In this document: positions 11,268 to 24,500 of the stretch, piece by piece
Numbering within the stretch: the first letter of the stretch is position 1
Layout: the number at the start of each line of letters is the position of its first letter
DNA from: Antitrichia curtipendula
Lineage: Eukaryota; Streptophyta; Bryopsida; Hypnales; Leucodontaceae
Assembly (NCBI GenBank): GCA_951230915.1
Contig: OX579635.1
Span: 43,152,001 to 43,216,000, forward strand
Length of the DNA stretch: 64,000 nucleotides
Direction: 5' to 3'
Translations under genes and position numbers: made by a program
Notes under the pieces: model-generated
Told to the model about the DNA's origin: nothing
What the model saw: only the letters and a program-made list of their open reading frames with translations
Databases searched by the model: none

Positions 11268-12502
11268 AATCATTATAAGAAACCCTCGTTTTCTTGGACA
11301 TTAACATCAAACACACATGTTTTTCAAAATAAGAGCACGAAGATGGGACTTAAGCCATGAGAAGCATAATTGAGTTGGATGTTTCAAAAAACGTTTAAAT
11401 GTCATAGACAAAAGGAATTGATGTTTTGTGTGATGGTGATGTTTGAGGAGACATTGAAAAAAACACAATTGCGTTCTATATAATGTCCAAAAAATATAGA
11501 GCTGCCACATCACCAAGAGATTTTGATTTAATTTTGGATAAGTTAGTGAAAGTTATTATGGGCTGAGGTAGGACCTTGACCAAATGTGAAAACATAGGGG
11601 AAGGGCAGCCACGTGGCATGTTTTAATTTAATTTTTTTTTAAATTAAAAATTTTAGATTTAAAAAATATTTATTAAAAGAAAAATTAAAAAATGGCACTT
11701 GATGTGGCATTTGAATGACATGGTATCCAATAAGGATGAAGTAGCATGCCACTTCAGCACACTTTGACGCCATTTGAGAATTTGAATTTATTTATTTATT
11801 TTTCATCAATTATGATGCCAACTAAAACATCAACTGAGACGTCCAAATATTTTTTGCGATATCAATTGAGACATCAATTTTGACAACTTTGTAAATTAAA
11901 TTCAAAAAGTTTACATATACTAATATACCATATGGTTTGTTTTCCCTTCTTCCACCCCACTTGTATAAATAGTTTGTTTTCTCATGTTAATATACCTATA
12001 ATAAGTGTCTTTTCAAGCCATGCAACACAAATATCAAATATGATATACTATGTATTATGTATGATGTACAATGTATGGTATATTGTAAAGTATATTATAT
12101 ATAGTGTATGTCAAAGTTGATGTTGCAAAATGTCTAGACATTGAAGATGACGTCTCAAAAAACATCTCAAAAAATAAAAACAATAAAAACAATATCATAA
12201 TTTTTTTGACGTCCAAGTTGATGTTTCTCAAAACAATATTAATCTTCACAATCAACATGACGTCCTGTTTATGTGGAGGTGCCATGGCTACCATGTGGCA
12301 CACTTTTGGCTCCTTCTTTGACCATGTCTGTGCAGACATTTCACTAAAAACATGGCGGGTTTCCTCAGATTTTACCATGTTTTTGTCACATCAATCTTGA
12401 TGGATTTTTTTGGACATCAATAGGGACATGCTTGATGTTAGAAAAAAAGTATTTGTATATTTTTTAGCTTGTCCGAAAAAACGTGGGTTTCTTATAGTGA
12501 AT
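11268..12502. mobile_element. Non-autonomous CACTA (EnSpm) element with AAT duplication
   Basis: The left terminus (11,271) reads CATTATAAGAAACCCTCG; the inverse of the right terminus (ending 12,499) reads CACTATAAGAAACCCACG, and similarity continues to TTGGACA/TCGGACA. AAT lies immediately outside both ends (11,268-11,270 and 12,500-12,502): the 3-bp target duplication typical of CACTA elements. The ORFs inside (including 12,055-12,400 on both strands) are not transposase-like, so it is a deletion or miniature derivative. Subterminal ACATCAA/TTGATGT motifs recur, as expected for TNPA-type binding sites. Confidence 0.85.
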
Positions 12503-13988
12503 TTTACTGATCTTATTGTAACAAACAAAACAAACAATCTAATTTAAGATTTATTAGTTTGCCATGTGCCATTTCCACCAAAAGAAAAATAAATAAATTA
12601 TAATTTTGTAATTTGTAAAAAGCTTAAAATTCAGTATTTTTTTGTGCACAAAGGAGTGCAAGGGCTTGGTTGCAATGTGAGTTTGCATTCTTGATACAAA
12701 TAGAAAGTCTTATGCATGCAGGAGTGCAATTGTGCAAAGGCTTTGTTTTGTGGTGTTTGGACATATGAGTTGAAAGTTATGTTTTTTCCAAAATAAAGAT
12801 AGTTTAATTCAATTTTTTAACTCATGAAAACTTTGAAATTCAATAACTTTGAAATAATAATTGTCCAAACACCACAAAATAAAGTCTGAGCACCCCTCCT
12901 TTGGTAGTTGCAAGAAACACTTGCCCTTAGACGGGTACTTTTTGGCTCATAACTTTTGCATACTTTGTCCAGTTGGCGTGAAATTTGGAGTGAAGGTAGT
13001 TACAAAAGTCTCAAACATTTTGTAATATTTTTAATTTTTTGAAAATTAGTTTACTATTTTTAAGCTTCTCCCAATTGGAGATCTATTTTGGGCATTTAAA
13101 GGATTTTAAGTCCTATTTTTGATCCAAAAATGCGAATTGGGAGCCACAAATTGGACATGAGGGAGGTTTAGGTCCTAACAAGGATTGACAAGGAGATTTT
13201 GTGAAAAAAAGAATACTAGAGTTGCTTATAGGGGCTCAATGTGACCATCCTTTGCTCAGAAGTCCTAGAGAGGGAAAAAAATTCTTAAGGAAATTTTTGG
13301 TGCAATGAGAGGCTTTCATTGTCAATAAAAATGGCTTTTGGGGGGGAATTTTTTTTTTTTTTTCCGAGTTTTTAAAAATGAAAAGGGATACAGACCCTTT
13401 TTCTGCTATTTTCTGGCATTTTTTGACGACAATGCCTTCGGTAGTACCTCGCAATAGTCCACAGTACTACTAAGTACTTGTAAGTGCTCCGCAATGGGAC
13501 CTCATTCTCGTACACCACCCCGCTTTAATGTGCTTATTGTTGTACCCACCACCTGTTGAAATCATAGCTCAACTGAAATTCGAAACTAACAATGGAGATT
13601 GATGTTGCAGCGTGTCGGCGCAGTACTTGTAGTATTGATAGTACTGCCATTCCTATGCCCCGAAAATGTGTTTTGACCAAGAATTATGAAGTGTTTCTTG
13701 CAACTACCTCCTTGCAAAGAACTTACCAACGGTACCAAAAACGCCGTCGGGGGACTCACAATTTCTTAGATCTTGGCGTATCAAACAAACAAAACAATCA
13801 ACTTAACTTTAAGGTATATATAGTTTTTATGGTTAAAATTAAAATCAAGAGAAAGGAGCACAAAATTGTCATGATACTTTACTTAGTAAAACCATGGAGT
13901 TGCCATTTTCTTATAGAAGGAAAGTCAAAATATTACATAGAAGGAGTATCCAACACTTTTCATTGAAATTAGATTCAAGCATCTCTGT
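12503..13988. other. Non-coding stretch with short inverted repeat
   Basis: GCAAAGGCTTTGTTTTGTGG (12,735) and CCACAAAATAAAGTCT (12,875) form an imperfect fold-back around ~100 bp. A recurrent ATAACTTTTG lies at 12,949. The 124-residue ORF at 13,592-13,966 lacks recognisable features and is not called. Confidence 0.45.
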
Positions 13989-14113
13989 TAAATTTTTTTG
14001 GAGAAAAAACATTTTATTTTGCATCATTGAGGCCTTTCAAAATCATCCGTAAATTTTTTTGGAGAAAAAAACATTTCATTCTTCATCATGGAGGCCTTTT
14101 GAAATCATCCTGA
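13989..14113. repeat. Imperfect tandem duplication, 2 x ~62 bp
   Basis: TAAATTTTTTTGGAGAAAAA..CATTTAT followed by CATCATNGAGGCCTTT and AAATCATCC occurs twice head to tail, with several substitutions. It is older than the perfect 122-bp duplication at 3.4 kb. Confidence 0.85.
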
Positions 14114-15569
14114 GGGTCCAAAACGTCCTCAAGCATTTTAGGGTTAATCTATTATAATTTGTAGAATACCCTACACACTTGAACTTTGAAAATCAGTTTA
14201 GGTTGGATTCTCAGATTTAAATTGTCAAATTGACACGAAGATGGTGGGGTAAGGAAAAGTGCTGCATTCAGATGCACTTACTTTACGATGAGAAAAAAAA
14301 GAAAAAGCAAAGGGTTGATTGAAAATGAGAGCACCATCAAGGTCTTTTCTTGGAAAATTAGAACACAGCTAAAATAGAAAACACTTATATATATTTTTAG
14401 TGGTTATGAAAATTGGTTAAGTGCATTCAAAATGAAAGAAAAATAGTTAAATAGAAAATAATTTTGGTGATAAGAAAGTACTCCATCTATCCCACTAAAA
14501 ATCTCCAAAAAAAATTCCATGAGAAATTAACTAGATTTTTAGTCTTTGTGCCAAAGATACATGCATTTAAAAACCACCATAACCTATCCCCCAAATTTAC
14601 ACAAAATTGCCAAATTGCAAGTCCAACTTCTGGATTTCCAAATTGCTAATTGCTAGTTTGGATAGAAGAAACTTGGTCCTCAACTAGGTGACAAGTCCAT
14701 CTTTGAAATTCAAGAATTGCAGCTTTAGATTAAGAAATTCATGATTTGAAAACAGAGATTGGAATATGAAAGATTGAATTTTATTTAAGGAGTGCTGATC
14801 TTCTAGCAAAGCATTGGTATATCATACTACTTGAGATGGGCACGTTGACAATATCATTGAGAGTGGCCAAGACTTACAGAATCATACGAGATTAATTTGG
14901 ATCATCAAATCTCAATGTGCTAGACTATTTGCAAAATGTGCCTCTTATGGGCAAGGCCAACCTCATTAGGAGAGGAATGCACCCTACTTGCCCCCACGCC
15001 CACGAAGTTGTTCAACACAGCCAACACTTAAAACTTACTGAATGGTCGAAAGTCGAAATCAGTAAATGAAGGATTTTAGTGGAACAGTGGGAGTAACAAT
15101 TAATCCAAATTTAGCATGTCCAAATATAGATTTAGCAATTCGGATTATTTTCCTTTATCACTTTGAGTGGATTTCAATCACATTTGAATGTGTAGGAGTT
15201 CAAGGAGTATGATAATGATATGATACTATATTTCTATTCTATTCTATTTCCATTGAAAGTCATAAAGAAAACAAATACAGCAGTCACACTACACTAATAT
15301 CAAAAAGAGATTCAGTCGAGAACTCTATTATTCAAGACGAATAACGGTATGTTCCAAGCGAGCATTTTAATAACACTCAAGAAGCTGCAGATGGCTAGGC
15401 ACAACTTCAATGGCTCTAACCCATATCAGGAGAAAGGGATTAGCTGTACACTAGAGTAGAAATCTCTTGGACAGAACCGTAATACCAATAGTATCAGGTC
15501 TCATACACGAGGCCACATCTATACAATGTATGGTACAAATAATAGAGCATATCAACCTCGGGCTCCAGT
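14114..15569. other. Intergenic, becoming the NOT1 3' UTR
   Basis: 14,114-15,200 shows no gene; 14,140 has AGGGTTAA, a possible lone TTAA-element end. The part nearest 15,570 (roughly 15,240-15,569) is higher in complexity and most likely the minus-strand 3' UTR of NOT1. No polyadenylation site could be fixed. Confidence 0.45.
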
Positions 15570-18500
15570 TCAATTCTTCAAACCTTCAGCCCCTAGGCTT
15601 GCTGTCAGATCATCATCAGAAGACTTAAGTGGAGGACCCATGCAAGAGCGAGCAACAGACTCAAATAGCTTCTCTATTTCAGGGGCACAGCGCGTGAAAC
15701 TATGGCTCCAGAAATTGTATCGAGGGTTCTGCAGGGCAATAGTGATGTGAGTAAGCTTTGCAAGTAATAAGCGCTTGCCTCACAGGAACAAACGAATTTA
15801 CTCATAGACTCTAGTTCATCTTCACAGTCAAAGAGAGCATATAATAGGGCATCATTGAAAATTGGATGCAGATGACCTACCTTTATAAGTTCGATGAAGG
15901 TGATCAGCAGGCCCCAAGGATGAGGCCTATTCACAATGAGTCTTTCAAGCAACACCCTGGTGATCTGCTCTTGTATGATTTCCTGCACATATGTGCCGAG
16001 GTCTTCAGACTAAAGAGATGAAAACAAAAAATCAGCATGTGCTAGGCTAGCTTCTTGATCAGAAGTTTAAAGGAATCCACGAAAATGGCATTAGTGTTGC
16101 CCAATTTACAAATATAGCTAAAAATAAGTGACCCAAATGAGATGAAAAAGGGTTGATGACCCCACATGAGCCCAAACTAATTTACGTCTGGATAATCTGT
16201 TTCGCTAGGACGAGGCTTACCATATTTGCTTCTGCGAAGAGATAAAGCAGAACGCATGAAAAATAATGTGTGTGATTATTGGGGTAGCGAAGTTGGTTGG
16301 CCACCGCATTCAAGAATAGGTACCGTCCTTCCGTATCAAGATCAGTAATTAGGCGCTGGAAAATATCCATGGGCGCACTGTGGGTTATGGGTGCTGTTGG
16401 AACTGCCAATTGTTGTGGTGTTGTCTTGCTCTGCATCTGCTGAATTGCCTGTGAACAAGTGCATGGAAGATTTATACCATCAGCAATACTCATTGGCCAG
16501 TCCAATACAAAATCGGGGTCGGCTAAGTCCTTCATCGGGGCTAGACAGTCATCACTTGCAAGAGTGCTCTGAAACTGAAGCAAAACGCAGTCATTGCACG
16601 CATTTTTCTAAAAAGTGATTGCAGAATTGCACAGGACAGACACTAAAGAAGGCAAATTTGGAGTTGTACCTGCATGCCAATGTACAGAACCAGCGCATTC
16701 AGAAGAGGCACATTATATTTTGTGCCATGGGGTACACCCTCATTCGCAGGCAAGACCAATCGAGCCTTGATATCTAATGATTGGAAAGATTGAGAATGTC
16801 TTGTCTGCCATCCAACAATGATAACATCAGAACAGTGTGAGCCGAGTGAACTGATCTAGAAACTCCACATTTTGAATCAAATTTAGTATCACCTACTCCA
16901 TAGATGCTTAAAAGACTCAAGAGGCAGTGATATTATAACAAACGACTAATTACTTTAGAGACAATAGAAAAGCAAAATATATTATGCATGTCAACAAGTT
17001 CGACAATATGGCAGGGATTGAAAAACATTAACCTTCAGGTATTCATCTACTTCCGCCTTCAATTGTTTGTTCTTCAAAGCAGGCTCCACATCATAGAGAA
17101 TGTGCGGAGCCTGGCTTATTTCAGGAAGCAAGTCCACCTGAGAACACACCGCATGTTAGATGACTAACATTTCTACCTTCCAGTTTACGTACATCGAAAA
17201 TTGAAAGAAAGGAGGGCATAGTAATGAATATGAAATATGTCAATAGGATACCTTCAAGTTAGGGGTAAAAGGATCAGGAAGTCGCATGTTGCGCGGAAAA
17301 GCACTAAGAATCAAGTTGCGCATCTGAATACAGGATGGAGGAATCACATCACAGAAAGTGAAGTGATGATCACACAAGAACTCCGGAAAGTCGTGCAGTA
17401 GTACTAGTAACACCCGAAGTGTTCCCTTATATAACAGCCGTACCTGCCAGCAGAAGAGACAAAACAGACGGATGATTAAAATATAAAAACATTGGGCACG
17501 CAACCCAAGTTTCATTTTGCAGCTAACTGCAGACTGGATAATAACATTTTTGCCAGAAATGATGTCAGTAACACAAATACTCGCCACTATTGAACCTAAA
17601 ACATTCATTGCTGTAACTTTGGGAATATAAAAATCGCCCAAATTATCGTTCACAGATAAGAAAAAATCGATTTTGGACACGAGTCCCAAGTTCATGAACT
17701 TACGGGATCACTAACATCAGCGTTGCGTAAGTAGGGCTCCATAAATTTAAAAAGGGCCACCAACAAACGCTGGAAAAGGGGCCACCCCTTTTGAGAATTG
17801 CTCATTAGAAGTTTAGGCATGAACATCCGATGGCTGATGAGCTCCAGCCACGCAAAGCTGCAAGCAACAGTTCCACAACGTTCAAAAATGACAAACACTG
17901 TTTTTCTTTCATACGTGAGACGCAACCAGAAATGCACCTTTCCAATTCCAACGGCTAGAATTGTCAGCAAGTTGTGTTTGCCCTGAATTTTATCTCTACG
18001 GAGGTCGTAACAAAGTCAATATGGAAAGAAAATGTGCAAAAAGCGATTAGGGAGAAGCAATTTCACACCTCCAACCGGGTACTTGAAGAGGTTGCAGGGC
18101 CAAAAGAGCGGTTCCAAACGTAGTGAGAACCTGAAGACCACAAGAATTAGGACCTACTCAAATATTGAACTCAATACTAATTCACATTACACTGCAACTC
18201 AAAGAACAAGTTGTAATACAAATCATACAGTAATACTCAAAATCACTAGCACAGTGCCACTTGAGGTCTTCATGATCATTTAGTGAAATATAGACTCGCA
18301 TTTAAAGACAAGAAAAGAGGTTAACAGGAGCAAGCAATCCTCTCTTCATTTATTTCAAGTACCAAATAGACGATCCATTTCCGAAATTTACCTGAAAATT
18401 GCTGGAGTCGAGGATAGGGTCTGCAGCATTGAAGTCCACGAGCCAAGTAACAAAAAGACGAAAATATGGGCGAGGTTGAAAGTTTGCCTTCCTCTCATGG

Positions 18501-21500
18501 AAGTCTCTTTGAATTACACGCACCGTCACAATCATAACCTAAACATGGAAAGCAAAAAGCTATACATGAGTAACGCAAAGACTAATAAGCATAAAATTGA
18601 ACCAATCGACAGAATAAATTAACTTCCTAGTGGAAAAGTGCGAAATATTTTCATGCAAGCCCATAATACTGCCTGGGAACACATCATCAGAATAAGAAAA
18701 TACCTTGTTCAGAAGGTTGACTTTACTCATGGACGGATCCACGTAGTACTGCACCCACACATTATTATCACGTCAATGAGGATATGTCCCTTCACCAGTG
18801 GCAAACTACTTAAAGTTATTTATCATTTCTATGATATCTACACCCAACCTGATAAAAGTCGACATTATTTAGAAGATGAAGTAATTCAAACCTTGACAAG
18901 TAACAGGACAAGCTTAGCAAACATGTCAATAGCTGCAAATGAAAGGTTTGCTCCTTGCTGCCTTGAGTCTCCGAGTCCCAAGTTGGGTAGCAAAGTCTCC
19001 GAATTTAAGCAGTGTGTCACAGCAAGTTCCTGAAGAATGCTCCAAAAATATATCATGTCATCCAAGAGTATCTCGTTATGACCGTTCAAGGATATCTCAT
19101 CGATGTAGCTGAAATAAATGAAGAGCCGGCATTCCTTGAATATTAATGCAACTATGAAGGCTACGATGTCTTGCAGCAGCGTAAATATCAGTTAGATGCC
19201 AGACAACAATCTTATCAAATAACATCTTCCAACGATCTAGCAATAAACAAAGCCCAAAAATTTGAATTGCAATGGAACGACTTAAATCAACTGGTAGGTT
19301 CATCAACTTCGTGACAACCTTGAGGCTCAGAATTTCTTTTGGAAAAGCAAACACCTGAGAGGGATGAGCAAATCATGGACTTCAAAAGAAATCATTAAAA
19401 CACAGGTCACAGATCATCACGCAAGACTTCAAACAAACTACTTACAATCAGAATACGGAAGAATCTGTCAGATATATCATCTCCTTTAAGCATTCCGGAA
19501 TGTTGAAGCTGCGACACATAGGCAGCATATGCCTTGTCGCTGGTTCCTGGCGCGTCGCAGATGCTCGCCCACTCGTCAAACAAGCTGGCCACCTGATCAT
19601 TAATGTGCAAAAGCAGAGAAAACTGATAGTCATTAACCAGAACACTCGATATAATGAGCAATTAATTTGGTAAATTAAAACAACGCAACAATTGCAAATT
19701 CTGACTAATAGATGATTAAAGACAGAAATACTTACTTGATCTCGAAGTCCAGGAGGGTCGCCAGCGGCAGTGTCTCGATTTCCTACTTTTCCATCTTCTC
19801 GAAGTCCAGAGCTTCTACTTGAGAGTACCTGCACAACAGAAAAGAAATGAAACGCTCCTACTCCACAATCTAGATGCACAGAAAAATGTATGACGAGGAA
19901 AACAGATCATACCGTCAAACCTGGACAATGTCTTCATGAATCATATTGAGAACTGATTTGTAACTCAGGGTTTATAGAGAGGAAAGAGAAATACCTTTTT
20001 ATCTTTAGCCATTCTAATCTTGTCTTCCTTGTTGGAGCCAGTGGACCCTTGTCCACTACTGCTAGATGTGGTCCGAGCGATTTCAACCAGCTGTTGCAAA
20101 GATACCGGAGAGTCTGGCCGCGCCGCCAGCTGCATGATAACAACCGCCAAGTTATCAGTGAAGATACTTATTGCAATGCCAAAACCAACCAAGTCGAACG
20201 AAGGATAATGCTATTCTGACACAAATGAACCTCTACGTCCAGAGAGTGGGCTACGAGCCCACCTTGCCCAAGGCATCAATGACATTGTAAAATTCGGTGT
20301 TGCTCACACCAGCATCCTCAATTACGCAAGTCTTCACTAAATAAGCAGCAAAGTCAACAGCGTCTTCTGCAGTAGTCAGGAGTTGAAAATAAAATTAATT
20401 ATTACAGTCACTACAGCAATCTATACCTGTTGCAGATATATGAATTGTTTTCACAAATTCATGCAATACAAGTTACAAAAACTGTGAACACCACTAAATA
20501 GCTTAGAATTTTCAGTGACTTACTGTTGCGGCCACCATCAATAAGTTTAGTAAGTTGTACATTGTAGTCTGATAGATTGATAAGCTCAGACCGAATCAAA
20601 CCAACAGTAATTTCTCTATTATATCGCCTTTCCTCATCTGAATATATAACCTGAACAAGTAATAAAACACAAGAGTATGTTCTCAATTCATTCGTTAAAA
20701 AAGATGGAGAAGCTGAAAGTGCAACATAACACACTACGAAAGAGTTGACATCTGCCACTACATAACTACAGCATAAGAAAAACAAAAGTGTCAAGAAGAG
20801 TCCCAACGAATGCAAGCCCAGGCATGAAAATAACAGAAAAGAAAAAGGAAAACTTACCCAACTAGTAAGTTCCTTCACAACACGTTTGCAAACATCTCGA
20901 ATTGCTTCGAGAATCGTCAGATGCACTGAAATATGCAGACGGCTAGTAGCATATTCATACAAGCGTTGGAAAATCTGCTTGAGAAGTGTCAATGACTTAA
21001 TCCATAATTCAGTAAAATCATAAGCTAAAACTCCAGTAACGAAAGGTGTAAATCTGCTACCTGCTCCAACTTAGACACACACACACCATAAATCAAAACA
21101 GCAGACAACTTCTAAAGAAAAAAAATAAACGAACTTACCTTCTGTGCGACTGCCAGAGCTGCCTCATCTCTACTGATGGCTTGTGTGATGATTTCTTGTA
21201 GTTCAGCGACAATACTCTGACCAAAATAACAAGTCAGTTCGAGTCCATTAGAAAGGAAATGGGATATTCAAGCTGCAGCAGGTTTCCAAAGTTAAGACTT
21301 AACTGTAATAGCACAAAATTAAATAAAGACTATCAAAGGCACTTAAGAGGTCGATCAATAAGTGAGACTTACCCGAACTTCATGATCAGGAGGAAGGGCT
21401 GCATATATCACGGTTGCCAATTTCGGTAGTGCAGCATCCAGCTGAGAATTGAAAGGACGACACATTACTTTAATGTTCAGAGTAAAGGTAGGTGCAAGAA

Positions 21501-24500
21501 GATACAAAAACAAAACTCCTCAATCCAAACCCTGAGCGTGGAATTATATACAATTGATCATGCACGTGAGAGACTTGAGAGATCATTTCTTTTGAAAGAC
21601 TCGGAACAAAATAGATGCCGCAGAGCAATTGCTACTTTGAGGTAAGTATAAATGAAGGTAACAATCACCTTCTGGGCAACCAAGTGATACTTCTCCATAA
21701 CCTCTCCCGTGGTCAGAGAGCTCTCAACCACCGTAGGTCCCAGCTGCTCTGTCGGTAAAGTTGGTTGAGAGGAGAAATCTCCTGGATGCGTTGAGCCCTG
21801 TTACCAAGATACAAAGTTTTGAACCAGGAATGTTAAAAGAAATTGACACTGATCTTGAAAGTGGAAACACTGCTTCAAATAATCATGATGCTACAGTCAC
21901 GAAAAAAAGTGACTTTAGATACTCGAGTAAAATTCGATTATCGAATCGTTTGTATATACCTGGAATGCAGAAGAGTCGTCTCCACCATTGATGTCAAGAG
22001 ATGATGTTGAGTTCCCAGAGAAATGCGGCAACAGCAAGTTGGTCTCTTGAGGTTTCATATTAGTTAATGCAGAGGAGGGAAAGCTGTTATGTTTCAGTGT
22101 ACAAGCATGAAACAGAATGTGAGAACCCCTTTGATCTAGTGTCCGAAATAGTAGATCGTGTATGAACTAAATTACTGAATCAATTCCAATAAGTTACATA
22201 ATCAGTTACAATCCTCCAAGTGTAGGGATTCGAAAGAATGATGAAATTCAATAACGATGAGTCATTTCCACATTGAATATAAACAAATGTCGGTCAATCG
22301 CAACCTCGAGAGGCATGAAAGAAAATGAAATGAACAAACTCGGCTAACATATGCATATCTGAAATCATATGAGTAAAAAAAAAGTTCAACCTTGGAGATG
22401 TATGCCCTCGAAGGTCAAGTTCATCGACCACTAGCTCTGTAACTTGATGTGTTCCACCATTTCCAAGGATAGCCTGACTGTGACCACCATTAAAAGCAGG
22501 TCCATTTGCTTGGCCACTTGCATAAGGTGCAGATACTGAAATGCTGGATCCTGATGCCGGCGGTCCAGCCAGATTCGATGCTGATTGACTTGGTTGGTTT
22601 TGCCAAGGGAGGCGAGCGAAATCCTGAACATGGACAGGTATCGATCGTGAACGATCTCTTACAGGAAAAAGAGGCTCACCAAGTTGATATGATACTTTCA
22701 TAGACGCGATAAATTTGAAAGTTCTATAAGAAAATCAAATCAAGGGCAAAACAAATTGTAGTAAGAAGTAATGAGTAACCATGACATGTTCTACAGATCT
22801 GTAAAAATGAACCTCAAACGAACCCTTCTAGTTGTGGTACAAAGTTTGCTAGTCACTAATTAATGGAATTATTTAGCATGAGATATTGTGCAATGTGTTC
22901 TCTGCTAGATCATGTTAGTGCACTATGAAATAGTGACCTAGTTTACAACTCCATCTAAACGGTCCATCACCACAGACCTCATACACACGTTGCTGGGCAC
23001 TCGACAACCTTCCTGGTTTTGGTCGAAGAACCTCCGGCAGTTGAGACATGATCGGCCCTGAGTAGAAAGCTGCATCATAATAAGCTGCATTATTACCATC
23101 TCTCTTGCTTCTTCGGACAGCAAGCGCTGGTCCAATCGCATCGGAGAGATCCCTCTGTGCCTGTTGGTTTAGATTAAGAAGTTAGCATCAGATGGAGGCA
23201 GCTGCTACGAACGGCAATTCTTTTTTGAGTACAAAATTCTTTTGCAGAGAGAGAAATAAAACCGGTTCTTCAGTGGAACAAGAGTACTCGTCCTTTTCGC
23301 ACAAGTTAAACCAGAGAATAACTACTCTTAAGATGCCCCTCAACGTACTTAGCGGATAAGAATAAATGCTCAGCTTTGATAGTAGCTATCATCTCCAATA
23401 CAGTGAGTAAAGCAAACAATCACTCAATAGGTTCCTACCTTTTCAGTTGCCGATTTCTCAATGACTGCACATCCTAAATCAAGATTGTCATTAGTCACCA
23501 GGTTAACAGCTTGCTCCAGAACATCTCCCGCAAGATTAACCACTTGCAATAAATTCCGCAGATGGTTTGCCATTGCTACACGCAAAGGTTCCTACAAAAG
23601 CAACAAAAGTTACATCAATTTCCTAATTGCACGTGCAGAGGTACATCGTAAACACATAAGGGAAACCATCTATATACAAAATGCATTTTTTGAACTTGAT
23701 TAAGGTTCCTCTTTAGTATCTACATATACTCTTAGTGCATATGCGAACATAGAAGTTTGGTGCCAGAGAGAAAATTATCAAAATAAACCTTGCAAGTAAC
23801 GTGTGCCAAGCTCCCAGCCAAACTAGCCACCATCAAGCCGGCTGAATTTCGAGTGTAGTTCTCATCACCTTCCATTGCAAAATCCTGCAATTGGGCAGCA
23901 ATGACAAGACAATTTTTGTTTTAAATTTTTGTTTAGGAGCAACCTACTCTATTAATACATGAACACTGGAACGACTGTTCAAAAAAAATTCTGGAGAAAA
24001 AAATAACACTTTTTAAATGATCTCTAAGGAGAAGCTATAAGTAGCACAGAACAAAACAGCCCACAAACCTTTAAAACAAGTTCCCTGGTAGTCATGCAAG
24101 CAATAGTCACACTCCGCTCTACAACAGGTGTGATAATCTCCCGAATGGCCCGATCCATGGCAAGGGGAACGATTCTGTCAATCAACCATTTAAGAAACAT
24201 CAGCATCTCGGGTTGTCAGAATTCAAGGATATACAGAAGATCTTCACCTAAATATAGTGGAATGAATCCGACTACTCTAGCAAAGAAATAGCTAACGTAC
24301 CCAAGGAATAATAACATTTCCAACCAGTTACACAAAGAATCTGAGGCAAAAGAAACAATAAGCTATCTAAATTAAAAGAGATCATGAACATCACAGAGAG
24401 ATCTCTCCACAAAACGAAGAAACTAAATAGCATTCACAATTTCAGAATTCAAAGATGGTACAAATGAAATAAATGACACTGTTGGGAGTGACCAGGTGGT

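Noticed and set aside
12055..12400. Opposed ~100-codon ORFs
   Set aside because: Lie inside the non-autonomous CACTA element, mutually overlapping, with low-complexity Asn/Lys content.
13592..13966. 124-codon plus ORF
   Set aside because: Low-complexity Lys/Ile-rich second half, no domain, no splice context; probably chance.
17995..18025. TCTACGGAGGTCGTAACAAAG resembling the 3' end of small-subunit rRNA
   Set aside because: Only a dozen bases match; it sits in a NOT1 intron with no rRNA context.
22506..22703. Plus-strand ORF inside NOT1
   Set aside because: Antisense shadow of a well-supported NOT1 exon (22,391-22,623); no recognisable domain.
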